In this document: positions 11,330-24,200 of the stretch, one piece after another
Numbering within the stretch: the first letter of the stretch is position 1
Layout of the letters: each line of letters starts with the position of its first letter
Assembly (NCBI GenBank): GCA_947623455.1
Contig: OX392527.1
Coordinates: 29,752,201-29,816,200 of the forward strand
Direction of reading: 5' to 3'
DNA from: Mimachlamys varia
Lineage: Eukaryota > Mollusca > Bivalvia > Pectinida > Pectinidae
DNA: 64,000 bases
Position numbers and translations under genes: made by a program
The notes under the pieces: generated by a model
The model's database searches: none
Seen by the model: only the letters and a program-made list of their open reading frames with translations
What the model was told of the DNA's origin: nothing

Positions 11330-13135
11330 TTCGCTGCACCATAAACATTGAAGCTGTTTCTGTTTCTCTAGATCATTAATATTGTAGCTGTTTCGTTACA
11401 CCATAAGTATTGTAGTTGTTTCGCTAGATAATAAACATTGAAGCTGTTTCGCTGCACCATAAACATTGTAGCTGTTTTTCTATACTATAAACATTGTAGC
11501 TGTTTTTCTATACTATAAACATTGAAGCTGTTTCGCTACACCATAAACATTGAAGCTGTTTCGCTACACCATAAACATTGTAGCTGTTTCGCTACACCAT
11601 AAACATTGTAGCTGTTTCGTTGTACTATAAACATTGTAGCTGTTTCGCTACACCATAAACATTGTAACTGTTTCTTTCCACCATAAACATTGTAACTGTT
11701 TCATTCCTCCATAAACATTGTAACTGTTGCGCTTCACCATAAACATTGTAAGTGTTTCTTTCCACCATAAACATTGTAGCTGTTTTTTTCCACCATAAAC
11801 ATTGTAGCTGTTTCTTTCCTCCATAAACATTGTAAGTGTTTCGCTACACCATAAACATTGTAACTGTTTCGCTGCACCATAAACATTGTAGCTGTTTTTC
11901 TATACTATAAACATTGTAGCTGTTTCGTTGCACCATAAACATTGTAGCTGTTTCGCTGCACCATAAACATTGTAACTGTTTCGTTGCACCATAAACATTG
12001 TAACTGTTTTTCTATACTATAAACATTGTAGCTGTTTCGTTGCACCATAAACATTGTAGCTGTTTCGCTGCACCATAAACATTGTAGCTGTTTCGCTGCA
12101 CCATAAACATTGTAGCTGTTTCGCTGCACCATAAACATTGTAGCTGTTTCGCTACACCATAAACATTGTAACTGTTTCGCTGCACCATAAACATTGTAAC
12201 TGTTTCGCTGCACCATAAACATTGTAGCTGTTTCGTCACACCATAAGCATTGTAGCTGTTTCGCTACACCTTGAACATTGTAACTGTTTCGCTGCACCAT
12301 AAACATTGTAGCTGTTTCGCTGCACCATAAACATTGTAGCTGTTTATTTCCTCCATAAACATTGTAAGTGTTTCGCTACACCATAAACATTGCAACTGTT
12401 TCGCTGCACCATAAACATTGTAGCTGTTTTTCTATACTATAAACATTGTAGCTGTTTCGTTGCACCATAAACATTGTAGCTGTTTCGCTGCACCATAAAC
12501 ATTGTAGCTGTTTCGCTACACCATAAACATTGTAACTGTTTCGCTGCACCATAAACATTGTAACTGTTTCGCTGCACCATAAACATTGTAGCTGTTTCGT
12601 CACACCATAAGCATTGTAGCTGTTTCGCTACACCTTGAACATTGTAGCTGTTTCTTTCCACCATAAACATTGTAGCTGTTTCTTTCCTCCATAAACATTG
12701 TAAGTGTTTCGCTACACCATAAACATTGTAACTGTTTTTCTATACTATAAACATTGTAGCTGTTTCGTTGCACCATAAACATTGTAGCTGTTTCGCTGCA
12801 CCATAAACATTGTAGCTGTTTCGCTACACCATAAACATTGTAACTGTTTCGCTGCACCATAAACATTGTAACTGTTTCGCTGCACCATAAACATTGTAGC
12901 TGTTTCGTCACACCATAAGCATTGTAGCTGTTTCGCTACACCTTGAACATTGTAGCTGTTTCGCTGCACCATAAACTTGTAGCTGTTTCGCTGCACCATA
13001 AACATTGTAGCTGTTTCGCTGCACCATAAACATTGTAACTGTTTCGCTGCACCATAAACATTGTAGCTGTTTCGTCACACCATAAACATTGTAGCTGTTT
13101 CACTGCACCATAAACATTGTAGCTGTTTCGCTCTG
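11330..13135. repeat. 28-bp minisatellite, about 64 units
   Basis: The unit is CACCATAAACATTGTAGCTG plus TTTCGCTG (28 bp) and repeats for about 1.8 kb. Variants are grouped: a marker pair (a CGTCACACCATAAGCATTG unit followed by an ACACCTTGAACATTG unit) recurs at about 12233, 12597 and 12904. This shows higher-order blocks of 11-13 units. Because 28 is not a multiple of 3 and the unit lacks minus-strand stops in any frame, long minus-strand frames (for example 11905-12306) arise with a 28-residue period. They are artefacts of the array, not proteins I would propose. Confidence 0.95.
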
Positions 13136-13990
13136 ATAGGAAAATCCTAATTGTTTAAAACTACTCTTTAAATAGGTGATACATAAGACCCCTTATATGT
13201 ATTATTTATTTCAAGCTAATTACGACCTATTTGTGTATAATAAGAACCTAGCCACTACTCATTGTGGTCATCAAGGTTGTGGCAACTTTGGGAACCAATC
13301 AATCTACCACCTGTTTATATAGGGAGATGAACGTAACACATATATTTATGATTGCACCTATACTATTCAGTTATCAATACAGCATGTCAAACCTGAACGA
13401 CACCGCACCATATATACAGTTGCTTGTCTTTCTAGGACCCAAACTATAGGTAATAGCATAGGATACAAAACGGGTGAAATCCAATTAATTTAAACTACTA
13501 AATTATTAGAAGTGGAGGTCCATAAACCCTATTTTCGAAAAATTGAGATGTACGAATTAATTTCAAACTAGTAACGTGTTTAGTATGAGTCGTGCCATAG
13601 GTACTGCTTGTAAGAATTGTGGCCATCAAACTGGTTACCGTAAATCTCGGAAATTGAAAAGCACTAACTAGAGATACTTACACCTAGGCCTTCTATGATG
13701 TACTCCTCATGATCAGTACAAAACTTCCTAATTACTTCGATTTTACCCCCCCCCCCTCGCAATATTAAATCTAATATGATGGCGATTACATGCATGTATA
13801 TCATATAGAGTGTATTTAATGATACTGTTGTCAACATATTGTAAAATGTATCCTGTGATTTTAGCTGATATAAAGACACCTTGACGTGTTTTAAAGCGAA
13901 TCTGACATATATTTTACTTCCCTGTTTCGTTATGATCTGTGATTAGGTGGGATTCTGTTTCTCGAGAGTTGATCCTGTTGATGTCATATT
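13136..13990. other. Spacer between two minisatellites, no gene seen
   Basis: Unstructured sequence with a C homopolymer near 13747. No reading frame resembling a known family. Confidence 0.4.
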
Positions 13991-14730
13991 TTGATCATCC
14001 TCGATATTAAGGGTTTACGCTCACCTACGCTCTCTACACCCCTGGTACCATCCTCGATATCAAGGGTTTACGCTCTCTTCACCCCTGGTACCATCCTCGA
14101 TATTCAGGAGTTATGCTCACCTACGCTCTCTACAACCCCGGTACCATCCTCGATATCAAGGGTTTACGCTCACCTACGCTCTCTACACCCCTGGTACCAT
14201 CCTCGATATCCAGGGGTTATGCTCACGTACGCTCTTTACACTACTGGTACCATCCTCGATATCAAGGGGTTATGCTCACGTACGCTCTCTACACCCCTGG
14301 TACCATCCTCGATATCCAGGGGTTACGCTCACCTACGCTCTCTACACCCCTGGTACCATCCTCGATATCCAGGGGTTATGCTCACGTACGCTCTTTACAC
14401 CACTGGTACCATCCTCGATATCCAGGGGTTATGCTCACGTACGCTCTCTACACCCCTGGTACCATCCTCGATATCCAGGGGTTACGCTCACCTACGCTCT
14501 CTACACCCCTGGTACCATCCTCGATATCCAGGGGTTATGCTCACGTACGCTCTTTACACCACTGGTACCATCCTCGATATCCAGGGGTTATGCTCACGTA
14601 CGCTCTCTACACCCCTGGTACCATCCTCGATATCCAGGGGTTACGCTCACCTACGCTCTCTACACCCCTGGTGCCATCCTCGATATCCAGGGGTTACGCT
14701 AACCTACGCTCTTTACATCCGAGGTTGTAT
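13990..14730. repeat. 53-bp minisatellite, about 13-14 units
   Basis: The unit begins GGTACCATCCTCGATATCCA and continues GGGGTTACGCTCACCTACGC plus TCTCTACACCCCT. In the right half two unit types alternate (GGGGTTATGCTCACGTACG and GGGGTTACGCTCACCTACG; CACTGG versus CCCTGG), so a dimer or longer block is the recent duplication unit. At least two plus-strand frames are open across it (for example 13991-14815), with a 53-residue period. This is a side effect of a stop-free unit length. Confidence 0.95.
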
Positions 14731-15839
14731 TTTGAGGAGTACTGGAATATATTGTCAGCGTGATCTTGGAGAGGTCTTCACTAATAAGGTAAGAACGTTC
14801 AGCTTGGTCCTTTAGTTGCTTTTCTCTATGGTTATTGGATACAAACCTTCTCCCTACAATAGTTGTATATATATTCCAGCTCTTCAATTATCATTTGTAT
14901 AAATAAATGGTTTGTTCATGTTAAGGTCTGGATTTAATTGAACAGATAATGCATCTTTTGAAGCTGTTTTCATGTCATTGTTTGGATCTGTTGATAATTT
15001 AACTAACAGAAAGTATACTTTATCGGTCTTTTTGAATCTATGTTAACAAACCTGATACCCTTCATGAATCATTAAGGTCCTAATTATGATATTGGCTGTA
15101 AGACTACGATGCTCTGTGCTAATTTACTGCTGGTTACAGTAATATAAATGCCAGGTTCTATATTTTTCAAAATATGACAATCATTTACATACAATATAAC
15201 ATCATGCAATTGAAGATATAAAAAAGAGACAGTTTGTATTTAGAAATTTTATTAGCTTCATATATTTCAAAACAACGAATTTCACAACAGGAATTAAGAG
15301 AAAACTTAAAATTATATTGCTATAATTAAAATTGAATAAAAGTTCAACACAATATATCGGGGCTAAAATCCCCTGAGCACAGAAACTCGGACGGATTTTT
15401 ATGCAACGAAAGACACCAAAGAAATATAAGAGTATGTATTCTCAAAAAAAAATATCTGTAAAGAATATCACTAAAACAGAGAAATACAGATTATACTTGA
15501 ATTGTAACCATTACACTATTACACAATAACATTAGACTTACTATGTGTTAATTCGCGTCGATTCCATTACCTGTTACACGTATACCGTGTATTATAGTAA
15601 TGTTAAACCCTGTCGCGATACTAGTATGTACCTAATTACAGAAAAACGGAAGCATGAACCAAAGGCAACAATATGATATAATATATAATGTTTGTAACAA
15701 AAAGTATGATAAATTTCACGCTGTAAAAATACAAAATATCAGCAAATAATTCATTCTGGGTATAATCGAAGTGACAAAACACTACTATTTTTATCAAAGT
15801 TGCAAAGCCACTAAGTAAAACAAAAATCACAGAAAAGCA
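14731..15839. other. AT-rich intergenic spacer, no gene seen
   Basis: No exon, repeat array or RNA gene recognised. The reading frame at 15636-15830 (minus) is a low-complexity hydrophobic translation of AT-rich DNA. Confidence 0.4.
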
Positions 15840-16300
15840 TTGACATACTGACTAGTAACAACAATCTATAGAAAACCATTGGCGTAGTCACTAGTGACTA
15901 CAGTCTACAGAAAACCATTGACATACTGACTAGTGACTACCATCTAGAGAAAACCATTGACGTAATGACTAGTGACTACAATCTACAGAAAACCATTGAC
16001 GTAGTGACTAGTGACTACAATATACAGAAAACCATTGACGTAGTGACTAGTGACTACAATCTACAGAAAACCATTGACGTAATAACTAGTGACTACAATC
16101 TACAGAAAACCATTGACGTAGTGACTAGTGACTACAATCTACAGAAAACCATTGACGTAGTGACAAGTGACTACAATCTATAGAAAACCATTGACGTAGT
16201 GACTAGTGACTACAATCTACAGAAAACCATTGACGTAATGACTAGTGACTACAATCTACAGAAAACCATTGACGTAATGACAAGTGACTACAATCTACTC
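15840..16300. repeat. 39-bp minisatellite, about 12 units
   Basis: The unit is CCATTGACGTAGTGACTAGT plus GACTACAATCTACAGAAAA (39 bp). As 39 is a multiple of 3, the plus strand encodes a perfect 13-residue period (VTSDYNLQKTIDV) in one frame from 15965, interrupted by a stop at 16184. Each unit contains GACTAGTGAC. There is no promoter, start context or flanking exon that makes it a gene. Confidence 0.9.
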
Positions 16301-17858
16301 TTGATTCGCTCCATAAGCAGTTGGCGATATTCATGTATGGTCACAAACACTGGACGGACATGTGTTTACAAAAAACCGCGTCCATAATTAATAAGTTTTG
16401 ATAATTTAAATGATAACATTCACTTGACAAACATATTAAGTTTATGATCACGTATTATGGACGTGCATGTTTCAATATACATGTACATGCTATGCTTATT
16501 GTCTAATTGTCACTTCTTTTAAACTTTAAACAAATATGGTATGATATATTTTGTACACCGAAAAACTAAAAAGGTTACATAAATATTTGGAACATAATCT
16601 GTCAATGTTTGACTTCGTCACCGCTTGTATTGTTCTGACATGACTGCTTACATGAGTTACTTCCCCTAGACCATATGTCTACAACTCGCAGCAGGTGGGG
16701 CATATGTGAACCGTTATTCACCATGATAAGTTTCATTCAATTCATTTAAAGCCTAAGAAATAGTTTTTAATGTTATAACAATTAATCCTGATACAGGCTT
16801 TTTGTGAAAAAGGTAATGATAAACTATTCCAACATTTAACTTTATATAAGGAAAGACTTATCTCTGTACTAAAAACACCGTCGGTTTTTATCCGTAAAAC
16901 GTTTAAGAACGACTTCTGTTGTGTTTAGATCCATGCTATGGCAACACTTTTGTAGTTTTTGAAATTAGTTTTTTTTTCTAAACATATCTTACCAGAGTAG
17001 GCGGGAATAGTGGACGTATATTAACAATACTTCAAAATCAATATAAGTGGATAAGTATTTGTTAGAAGATGTATTTAAGGGAAAAGTTTGATGAACAACA
17101 GGCGAACTCTGCATTACTAAATTACAATTACCTTAATTAAAATATTGTACCATAAATACTTGGGAACTTCATTAATTATTTATCAATTCATCAATTCATA
17201 TTGTACATTTAATATTGTAAGTACGTTGTTATAAGATTTCATTATTCTGTTTGTTAAATCTTCATCTTGGAGGAAATACAGAGAATAACAATTATAATGC
17301 AAAAAATATACATTGATTGATAATGATGTAAATAAAAACCCATTCACCAAACCAAGTAAAAGAAAACAAAACAAACATGTAAAAACCCTGTTCAACCGTT
17401 TAACTATAACAAGCAAACATCTAAGTCAGATGCCTAATTAAGAAAGTTATGTTTCTTTTCCTTTCTAATGTTACCCGAATTCACGCCTAATACAATACAA
17501 AAAAAAACAACCCCAAACTATAGTAACTATATGTCTGTATGAAACATCATGCCAAAATTGTTTCTTTCGTAACATGTCCCATACCAAATGTTTTTTTTCT
17601 TTACTCCATTTATTTATATGCTCACGTAACTGAAGAATTATCATATTATTGGTAATTTATAAGGCCACTAGTTTGTCAAAAAATGAGAAGGATTTATATA
17701 AGTACACCGTACTTGTTTCCGGATCATATTTACTTATGTGATCAGTATCATTCATGCCATGTATTTAAAAAAATTAAATAAATACAGTTTAAACCAAAAC
17801 ATCATGCCAAATGGCCACCAACAGCCTTAGTCTTAGAATATAATTAGTTTAAACAGTA
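16301..17858. other. Intergenic spacer downstream of the TRPM gene
   Basis: No coding or RNA gene recognised. AT-rich sequence. Confidence 0.4.
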
Positions 17859-17864
17859 TTTATT
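17859..17864 (-). terminator. Poly(A) signal AATAAA for the TRPM-like gene
   Basis: Minus-strand AATAAA lies about 340 bp past the stop codon of the proposed last exon (18201-18235). It gives a plausible 3' untranslated region for the channel gene. A very similar TTTATTGAATAAATACTGTT sequence occurs on the minus strand near 33780-33800, so it could instead be part of a repeat. Confidence 0.45.
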
Positions 17865-18200
17865 CAATAAATAGGCAAATATATACAGTCAATACATACA
17901 TCGGATTAAGGATTCCAAAACAAGTACAAAGTACTTATATTAATTCTGTACGGCATCATAAAACAGAAAACACTATTTGTAACGATATTATAATGGAGCT
18001 TAGAAACTATGTATGTATGTGCATACATATTTGTTTGAATTTTCCTAGTTGTAGATTCAACTTTCAAAAACCCTTTCCAGTTAGGGTAAAACTGATGTTT
18101 TGTACAATATGTCTTGAACATAAGCACTGTAGGCGTGGTGAGTCCGCATCTCGTTGAATGAGTGCTATTCGATTGTACCCTTCTGGCACCTTGCCATCGG

Positions 18201-18235
18201 TTAGTCATTTGCCCTAAAATTCCGAGCATCGCTTT
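18201..18235 (-). CDS. TRPM-like channel, probable last coding exon
   Basis: A strong minus-strand acceptor (TTGTTATTTTCAG) starts the exon at 18235. Completing the codon left open by the donor at 21322 gives ESDARNFRAND and a stop at 18201. In another phase the same exon reads KAMLGILGQM and stays open much longer (17906-18265). That reading would need an alternative upstream donor, for example TTG/GTGGTA near 21370. A poly(A) signal follows at 17864. An intervening exon cannot be excluded. Confidence 0.4.
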
Positions 18236-21200
18236 CTGAAAATAACAATACAAGTAAAAATGCATCTACAATGTTTTGAGAAGTGAAATTATGAATCCTA
18301 CACAATATTGAACACGTCAAAGATGAACTGACCATGGATTGATTTAGTGGTTATTGTTAATAATAAAAAAGAAGAAACTCAACATCTTTTAGTCGGCAAA
18401 CATTCAGTTTTCAATAAGGTGCTCAGCAATTTGTAAATAAAAAGAAGATATGTATGCTTTCATCTCGAAATAATATCACAAACGACATTTTAAAGAATCA
18501 AATAACTTTCCTTTTTATTTGAAATGGCCTTATAAACAAACCTGTTGGTTATAAAGTTTTATCGGGAAACTTGTTGCTGAAATGTGTGATTTTTAGGTTG
18601 TATTGTTTTTAAAATTATTTGGTCTTATGCACGTTTTCAAGGGTCTCCATATAAATCGTTCCTTCAATATATTCCCCAAGTTTAATGGATTATGAGTTCG
18701 GATTATGGTTTGTTGACGTTATGGAATTCGCCGATTATTTTTCATGACTGAAATAATTTTTGAAATGGGTTAGCTAAACGCAAAAGTACCAGTGAAACAA
18801 AATTAAAAAAAAAAAAATAAACTTCCATACATCATTCAATAACAACAACTAAACAACTCGGTTAAAAACGTAAGCGTATGCATTCTAAAAATTACCTGCA
18901 GCTGGCTAAGATGGTCAAATCATAACATTCTTTATCTAAAAACATCCATCGATGTGCCACTTTATATCTTACCCGATAACACCTATCGACGTACCAATAT
19001 CTGCCTTAACTGATAACACCCATCGAAGTACCAATATCTGCCTTACCTGATAACACCCATCGAAGTACCAATATCTGCCTTATCTGATAACATCCATCGA
19101 CGTACCAATATCTGCCTTACCTGATAACAACCATCGACGTGCCAATATCTGTCTTACCTGATAACATCCACCGACAAACCAATATCTGCCTTATTTGATG
19201 ACATCATTGACGTACCAATATCTGCCTTACCTGATAACATCACTGACGTACCAATATCTGCCTTACCTGATAACACCCATCGACGTACCGATATCTGTCT
19301 TACCTGATGACAACCATTGACGTACCAATATCTGTCTTACCTGATAACACCCATCGACGTGCCAATATCTGCCTTACCTGATGACAACCATTGACGTACC
19401 AATATCTGCCTTACCTGATGACAACCATTGACGTACCAATATCTGCCTTACCTGATAACACCCATCGACGTACCAATATCTGTCTTACCTGATAACACCC
19501 ATCGACGTGCCACTATCTGTCTTACCTGATGACAACCATTGACGTACCAATATCTGTCTTACCTGATAACATCACTGACGTACCAATATCTGCCTTACCT
19601 AATAACATCCATCGAAGTACCAATATCTGTCTTACCTGATAACACCCATCGACGTGCCAATATCTGTCTTACCTGATAACATCACTGACGTACCAATATC
19701 TGCCTTACCTGATAACAGCTATCGACGTGCCAATATCTGTCTTACCTGACACATCACTGACGTACCAATATCTGCCTTACCTGATGACAACCATCGACGT
19801 ACGAATATCTGTTCTACCTGTTAACACCCATCGACGTACCAATATCTGCCTTACCTGATAACACCCGTCGAAGTACCAATATCTTTTTTACCTGATAACA
19901 CCCATCGATGTGCCAATAACTGCCTTACCTGATAACACCCATATAAGTACCAATATCTGCCTTACCTGATAACACCCATCGACGTGCCAATATCTGCCTT
20001 ACCTGATAACACCCATAGATGTACCAATATCTTTTTTACCTGATAACACCCATTGACGTACCAATATCTGTCTTACCAGATAACACCCATAGAAGTACCA
20101 ATATCTGCCTTACCTGATAACATCATTGACGTACCAATATCGTTTTTACCTGATAACACCCATCGACGTGCCAATATCTGCCTTATTTGATGACATCATT
20201 GACGTACCAATATCTGCCTTACCTGATAACATCATTGTCGTACCAATATCTGGCTTACCTGATGACAACCATCGACGTACGAATATCTTTTTTACCTGTT
20301 AACACCCATCGACGTACCAATATCTGCCTTACCTGATAACACCCGTCGAAGTACCAATATCTTTTTTACCTGTTAACACCATCGACGTACCAATATCTGT
20401 CTTACCAGAAAACACCCATAGAAGTACCAATATCTGCCTTACCTGATAACATCATTGACGTACCAATATCTGCCTTACCTGATAACACCCATCGAAGTAC
20501 CAATATCTGCCTAACTTATAACAACTTGACGTACCAATATCTGCCTTACCTGATAACAGCCATCGACGTACCAATATCTGCCCGCCCTTCCTGATAACAC
20601 CATTGACATACCAATATCTGCCTAACCTGATAACATCATCGACGTACCAATATCTTTTTTACCTGATAACATCATCGACGTACCAATATCTGTCTTACCT
20701 GATATCATCCGTCGACGTACCAATATCTTTTTTACCTGATAACATCATCGACGTACCAATATCTACCTTACCTGATGACATCATCGACGTGCCAATATCT
20801 GCCTGACCTGATAACATCCATCGACGTGCCAATATCTGCCTTACCTGATAACATCCATCGACGTGCCAATATCTGCTGCTTTCCGTCTAGTTTTTCCCTT
20901 GCTTCTATGGCTAATGTCATCATAATGGAAAATAATTACAATTTAAAAATTATACAAAAACTGAAGGCAGTAAAAATGTCGTCAAAATAATGGAATAATG
21001 AATATTTTGACCGTGTAAATATTTTGTATGATGACATATCACACACAAATGTGCTTTACCAGTCCAATATCCTTTTTCAGTTTTATTTCAAAACATAATA
21101 AACATCTTATATGAATTGTGAAACAATATTCGTATTGCCTATACACTTTGTCGACAGATAAAGGACATAATTTGGTGACAATTCCATCAGGATTTAAAAC

Positions 21201-24200
21201 AAAATAATCTCTTTATCATTTGGAGTTATAGTCATATGTTTAGCACGATTTGAGTGATCTAAATTCAGGAAAATAATGAAGTGACTATATTAGATTATTG
21301 TACTTTAATTGATTTAATCACCTTTTGTGTTCTTCTTGTTCTTCTTCTTTCTTTTAAAACAGTGTATAGCAATTTTAACCGGCCATACCACCAAGTTCAG
21401 TGGTACAGGGATTCTTCCGCGGAATTCCATGATCACCTGACTTCTGTGGAATCGCCAGAACTGGTCCGAGTTCTTCTTTATTTGCTCAAATCGAAAGCTA
21501 TAAAAAAGTAAACAGCATCCGGGGTATTACGAGAAAATTTACATTTTGTGATATGCTTTCTGATGATATCATATAAAGTGATTTTACCATTTATAGTCTC
21601 TATAATGAAGTATATTGTTTTCATCTAGCACTTTCCCTTTTCTAAGTGTACCAGTTAACGAGCTCTAACAATGAGTCAGAGAAACTGGTGTGTAGCAAGG
21701 TTCTTTGAACCACCTTAACCTAGCCTTAAATTTCAAAAGAGAAGAGGAAATATACAGCACACGACAGAAGAGGTACTTTATTTATTAACAAAAAAGAAAA
21801 TTGAAAAACAGTAAAAAATAATTATGTCAATTGTTTTCATTTCCTTATTTTCTTTACGGACAAACCCGCCGTTGATGCTGCTTTGCACATACCCAATATT
21901 GTCGACAACTTTCTCTATTTTCATTAATATAGGCAAAGTACTGAAAAAATAACTCAATTGTGACTCAGTTTGTTCCATGAAATTGCGTTGAATCTATTGC
22001 AACGTAGGCTGGTAGAATACCAAGTACAAACAAACAAGTTAACGCTATTAATTAAGCTCAGCATAATGATTTAAAAACGAAATTATTGTTACCATGAATT
22101 CTGAAAGTAACAAAGTCTCACCTGAACATAGCGATGATGAGATTCACCAATAACAGGTTCAGTATCAGGACAAAGAATCCGGACATAAGGGAGACCATCC
22201 AGTCACTTTCAGGACACCTCTCGATGTCGGGGTCATTCATGTAGATGGTCTCATTGAAGCTACAGGTGCCAGTGGAGTCCTCTCCTTTTTTGAAATAAAA
22301 GGTTATTTTTGTGATATTAAAATGAATTTTAAAGTCTTCGTAGCACAATTTTGCCTGAACAAGTATCATATAACTAGGAACTCAATCAATAAAAGGTAAG
22401 ATTGCCGATATCTTGTTAATCAATGTATTTATCCTGAGAGTAGATATTCTTTTTGTCTGTATCACAGGCAGTCAAACACCCCCCTATATTTCGAAGGGAA
22501 GTAATAAGATCGAAATGCTGCATTCGTTTTAATCATTTGTACCTACCGGAAGATTTAGAATAGTAAATTCATCGATAGATACGGACATTTCTCAAGTATA
22601 ATACATAAGGCACTGTGCAGAGACAAAACCAACAACCTCTGAATTAAAGCCAACATTTTATTATTCTCGTTTCCAATAGAACAACCGGACTAGATTTGAT
22701 GGAGTATATCATGTTGAGACTCACAAAGTGCGTAACGTTCTTTTCAAATCATGTTTGTGTCTTTTTTCATCGACAGTGAAAACGTCCATATTTGTAGACA
22801 ACTTAATTGATCTCCCATTGTTGTCCTTTCGTTTATTTAATTGTATACAGTTCGCTCTTTGATTTATAATTTTCATTGCCTCGATAGTTTAAATTGGAGA
22901 TACATATATTGACAACATAGTCATTTAAAGCCGGAATCGACTAAACAGTGTGAACAGGATATACTTATCAATCTGATCCCATAATACTCAGGTTTATGAA
23001 TATAATTTGATTTCAAGATTTTTGGTTGGAATAAAACCAATGACAATTTTTTAGTGTTTAATGTTTCCCTACCATATACTCACCTTCGATTTCACTTTTG
23101 AACTCGCCGTAAATGGACCAGTAAGGGTAATATATGATTTTCCAGACACTCCAATACCTCATGCCAAACGTTGAGAACATGTCAAAGTGGTTTGGGTAGA
23201 GATTGGCATGGTAGAATACCCCTGCACTCAGGACAAACACCACCATGATACTCACAAATCGCAACAGCTCTTTCAGCTAAAATGGGCGATTGAGAGATAA
23301 TTGAATAGGGTTTAAAGGTACAAAGAGAATAAGACCGTAAATTCTGTGGAGGTAATATTTGCTGCATGAATCTACGTCAAAGTATTGCCATGATCTTTGT
23401 GCAAGAACCAGGGAGGCAAATAAGAAGGATAAAGATTAATAAAAGGATAAGTATTATAAAACATTGAAAATTAAAGCAAACTAGTAATAATGTATAATGT
23501 TATAATAAAATTGGATACAAATTATCTTCTTAAGAGAAATCCCGTGGTCTCGGTTCATCTTTAAACAGTTGATTTATAATGTACAAACAAACCAGATGCA
23601 TACCCCCTCTTTTAACATGATGACAGTGGGACCGATCTTCCTCCAAATCAGTAGAACATGGAGAAATCTCATGAACATGAGAAATAAACCAATGCTGTAA
23701 AATCGTCTTGATATTCCAAAATCTGTCGTTTCGTAACCGAATCGGAAACATATCCCGGTTATAAGGACTACGTAAGACAGGGCGTCCATTCCGTTCCAGA
23801 AGTTGTGCATGTGGTTCCAAGCTCTTCGTCTCCATTGTAATTGGTGTAAATATTGCTGGGAAAATACAATATACTTACTGTTAAACACATAATCGTACTG
23901 TTTGTGTACAGCAAAACGTCAAGATTTATTTAGCAGCAAAATGCTAAAAATGGCCAATATAAAGAATTATCATCAACAGAAAATGTTTGGGAAATAGAAA
24001 TATTTTTAAGATATAAAACGCAATAATCAATGATTGTGTGTAGTTATGTAAGCTAAGTCCCGAAGTGAAAAAGAAAACAACATGATATCCAAATGACATA
24101 ATTTGCACACCTTTAATTTAAATTGATGACTATTGATGAAATCTAGGGTAAAATTATATCTGGCGAAGCTACGATTACAAATGTTAAATCTTCGTTGTAA

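Noticed and set aside
11648..13005. Several minus-strand frames of 60-133 codons with a repeating MFMVQRNSYNV pattern
   Set aside because: The 28-bp array lacks stops in all minus-strand frames, so open frames are expected; there is no start context or exon structure.
13991..14815. 274- and 216-codon plus-strand frames
   Set aside because: Two frames are open at once over the 53-bp array, which argues for a stop-free repeat rather than a gene.
18940..20880. CRISPR array
   Set aside because: The repeats are contiguous tandem units without unique spacers, in an animal genome.
21281..21511. Plus-strand frame with a strong pyrimidine tract and AG before TGTATAGC
   Set aside because: The opposite strand carries the TRP-helix exon with clear family similarity; the plus-strand frame is its shadow.
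21778..21978. Minus-strand frame after a good-looking acceptor (TTATTTTTTCAG), first taken as the exon following S6
   Set aside because: Its translation does not continue the TRPM sequence in the phase required by the donor at 22122. The exon at 21322-21497 fits both phase and the TRP-helix motif, so this frame lies within an intron.
23182..23835. Additional minus-strand frames overlapping the S3-S5 exons
   Set aside because: Out-of-frame shadows of TRPM exons 19 and 20.
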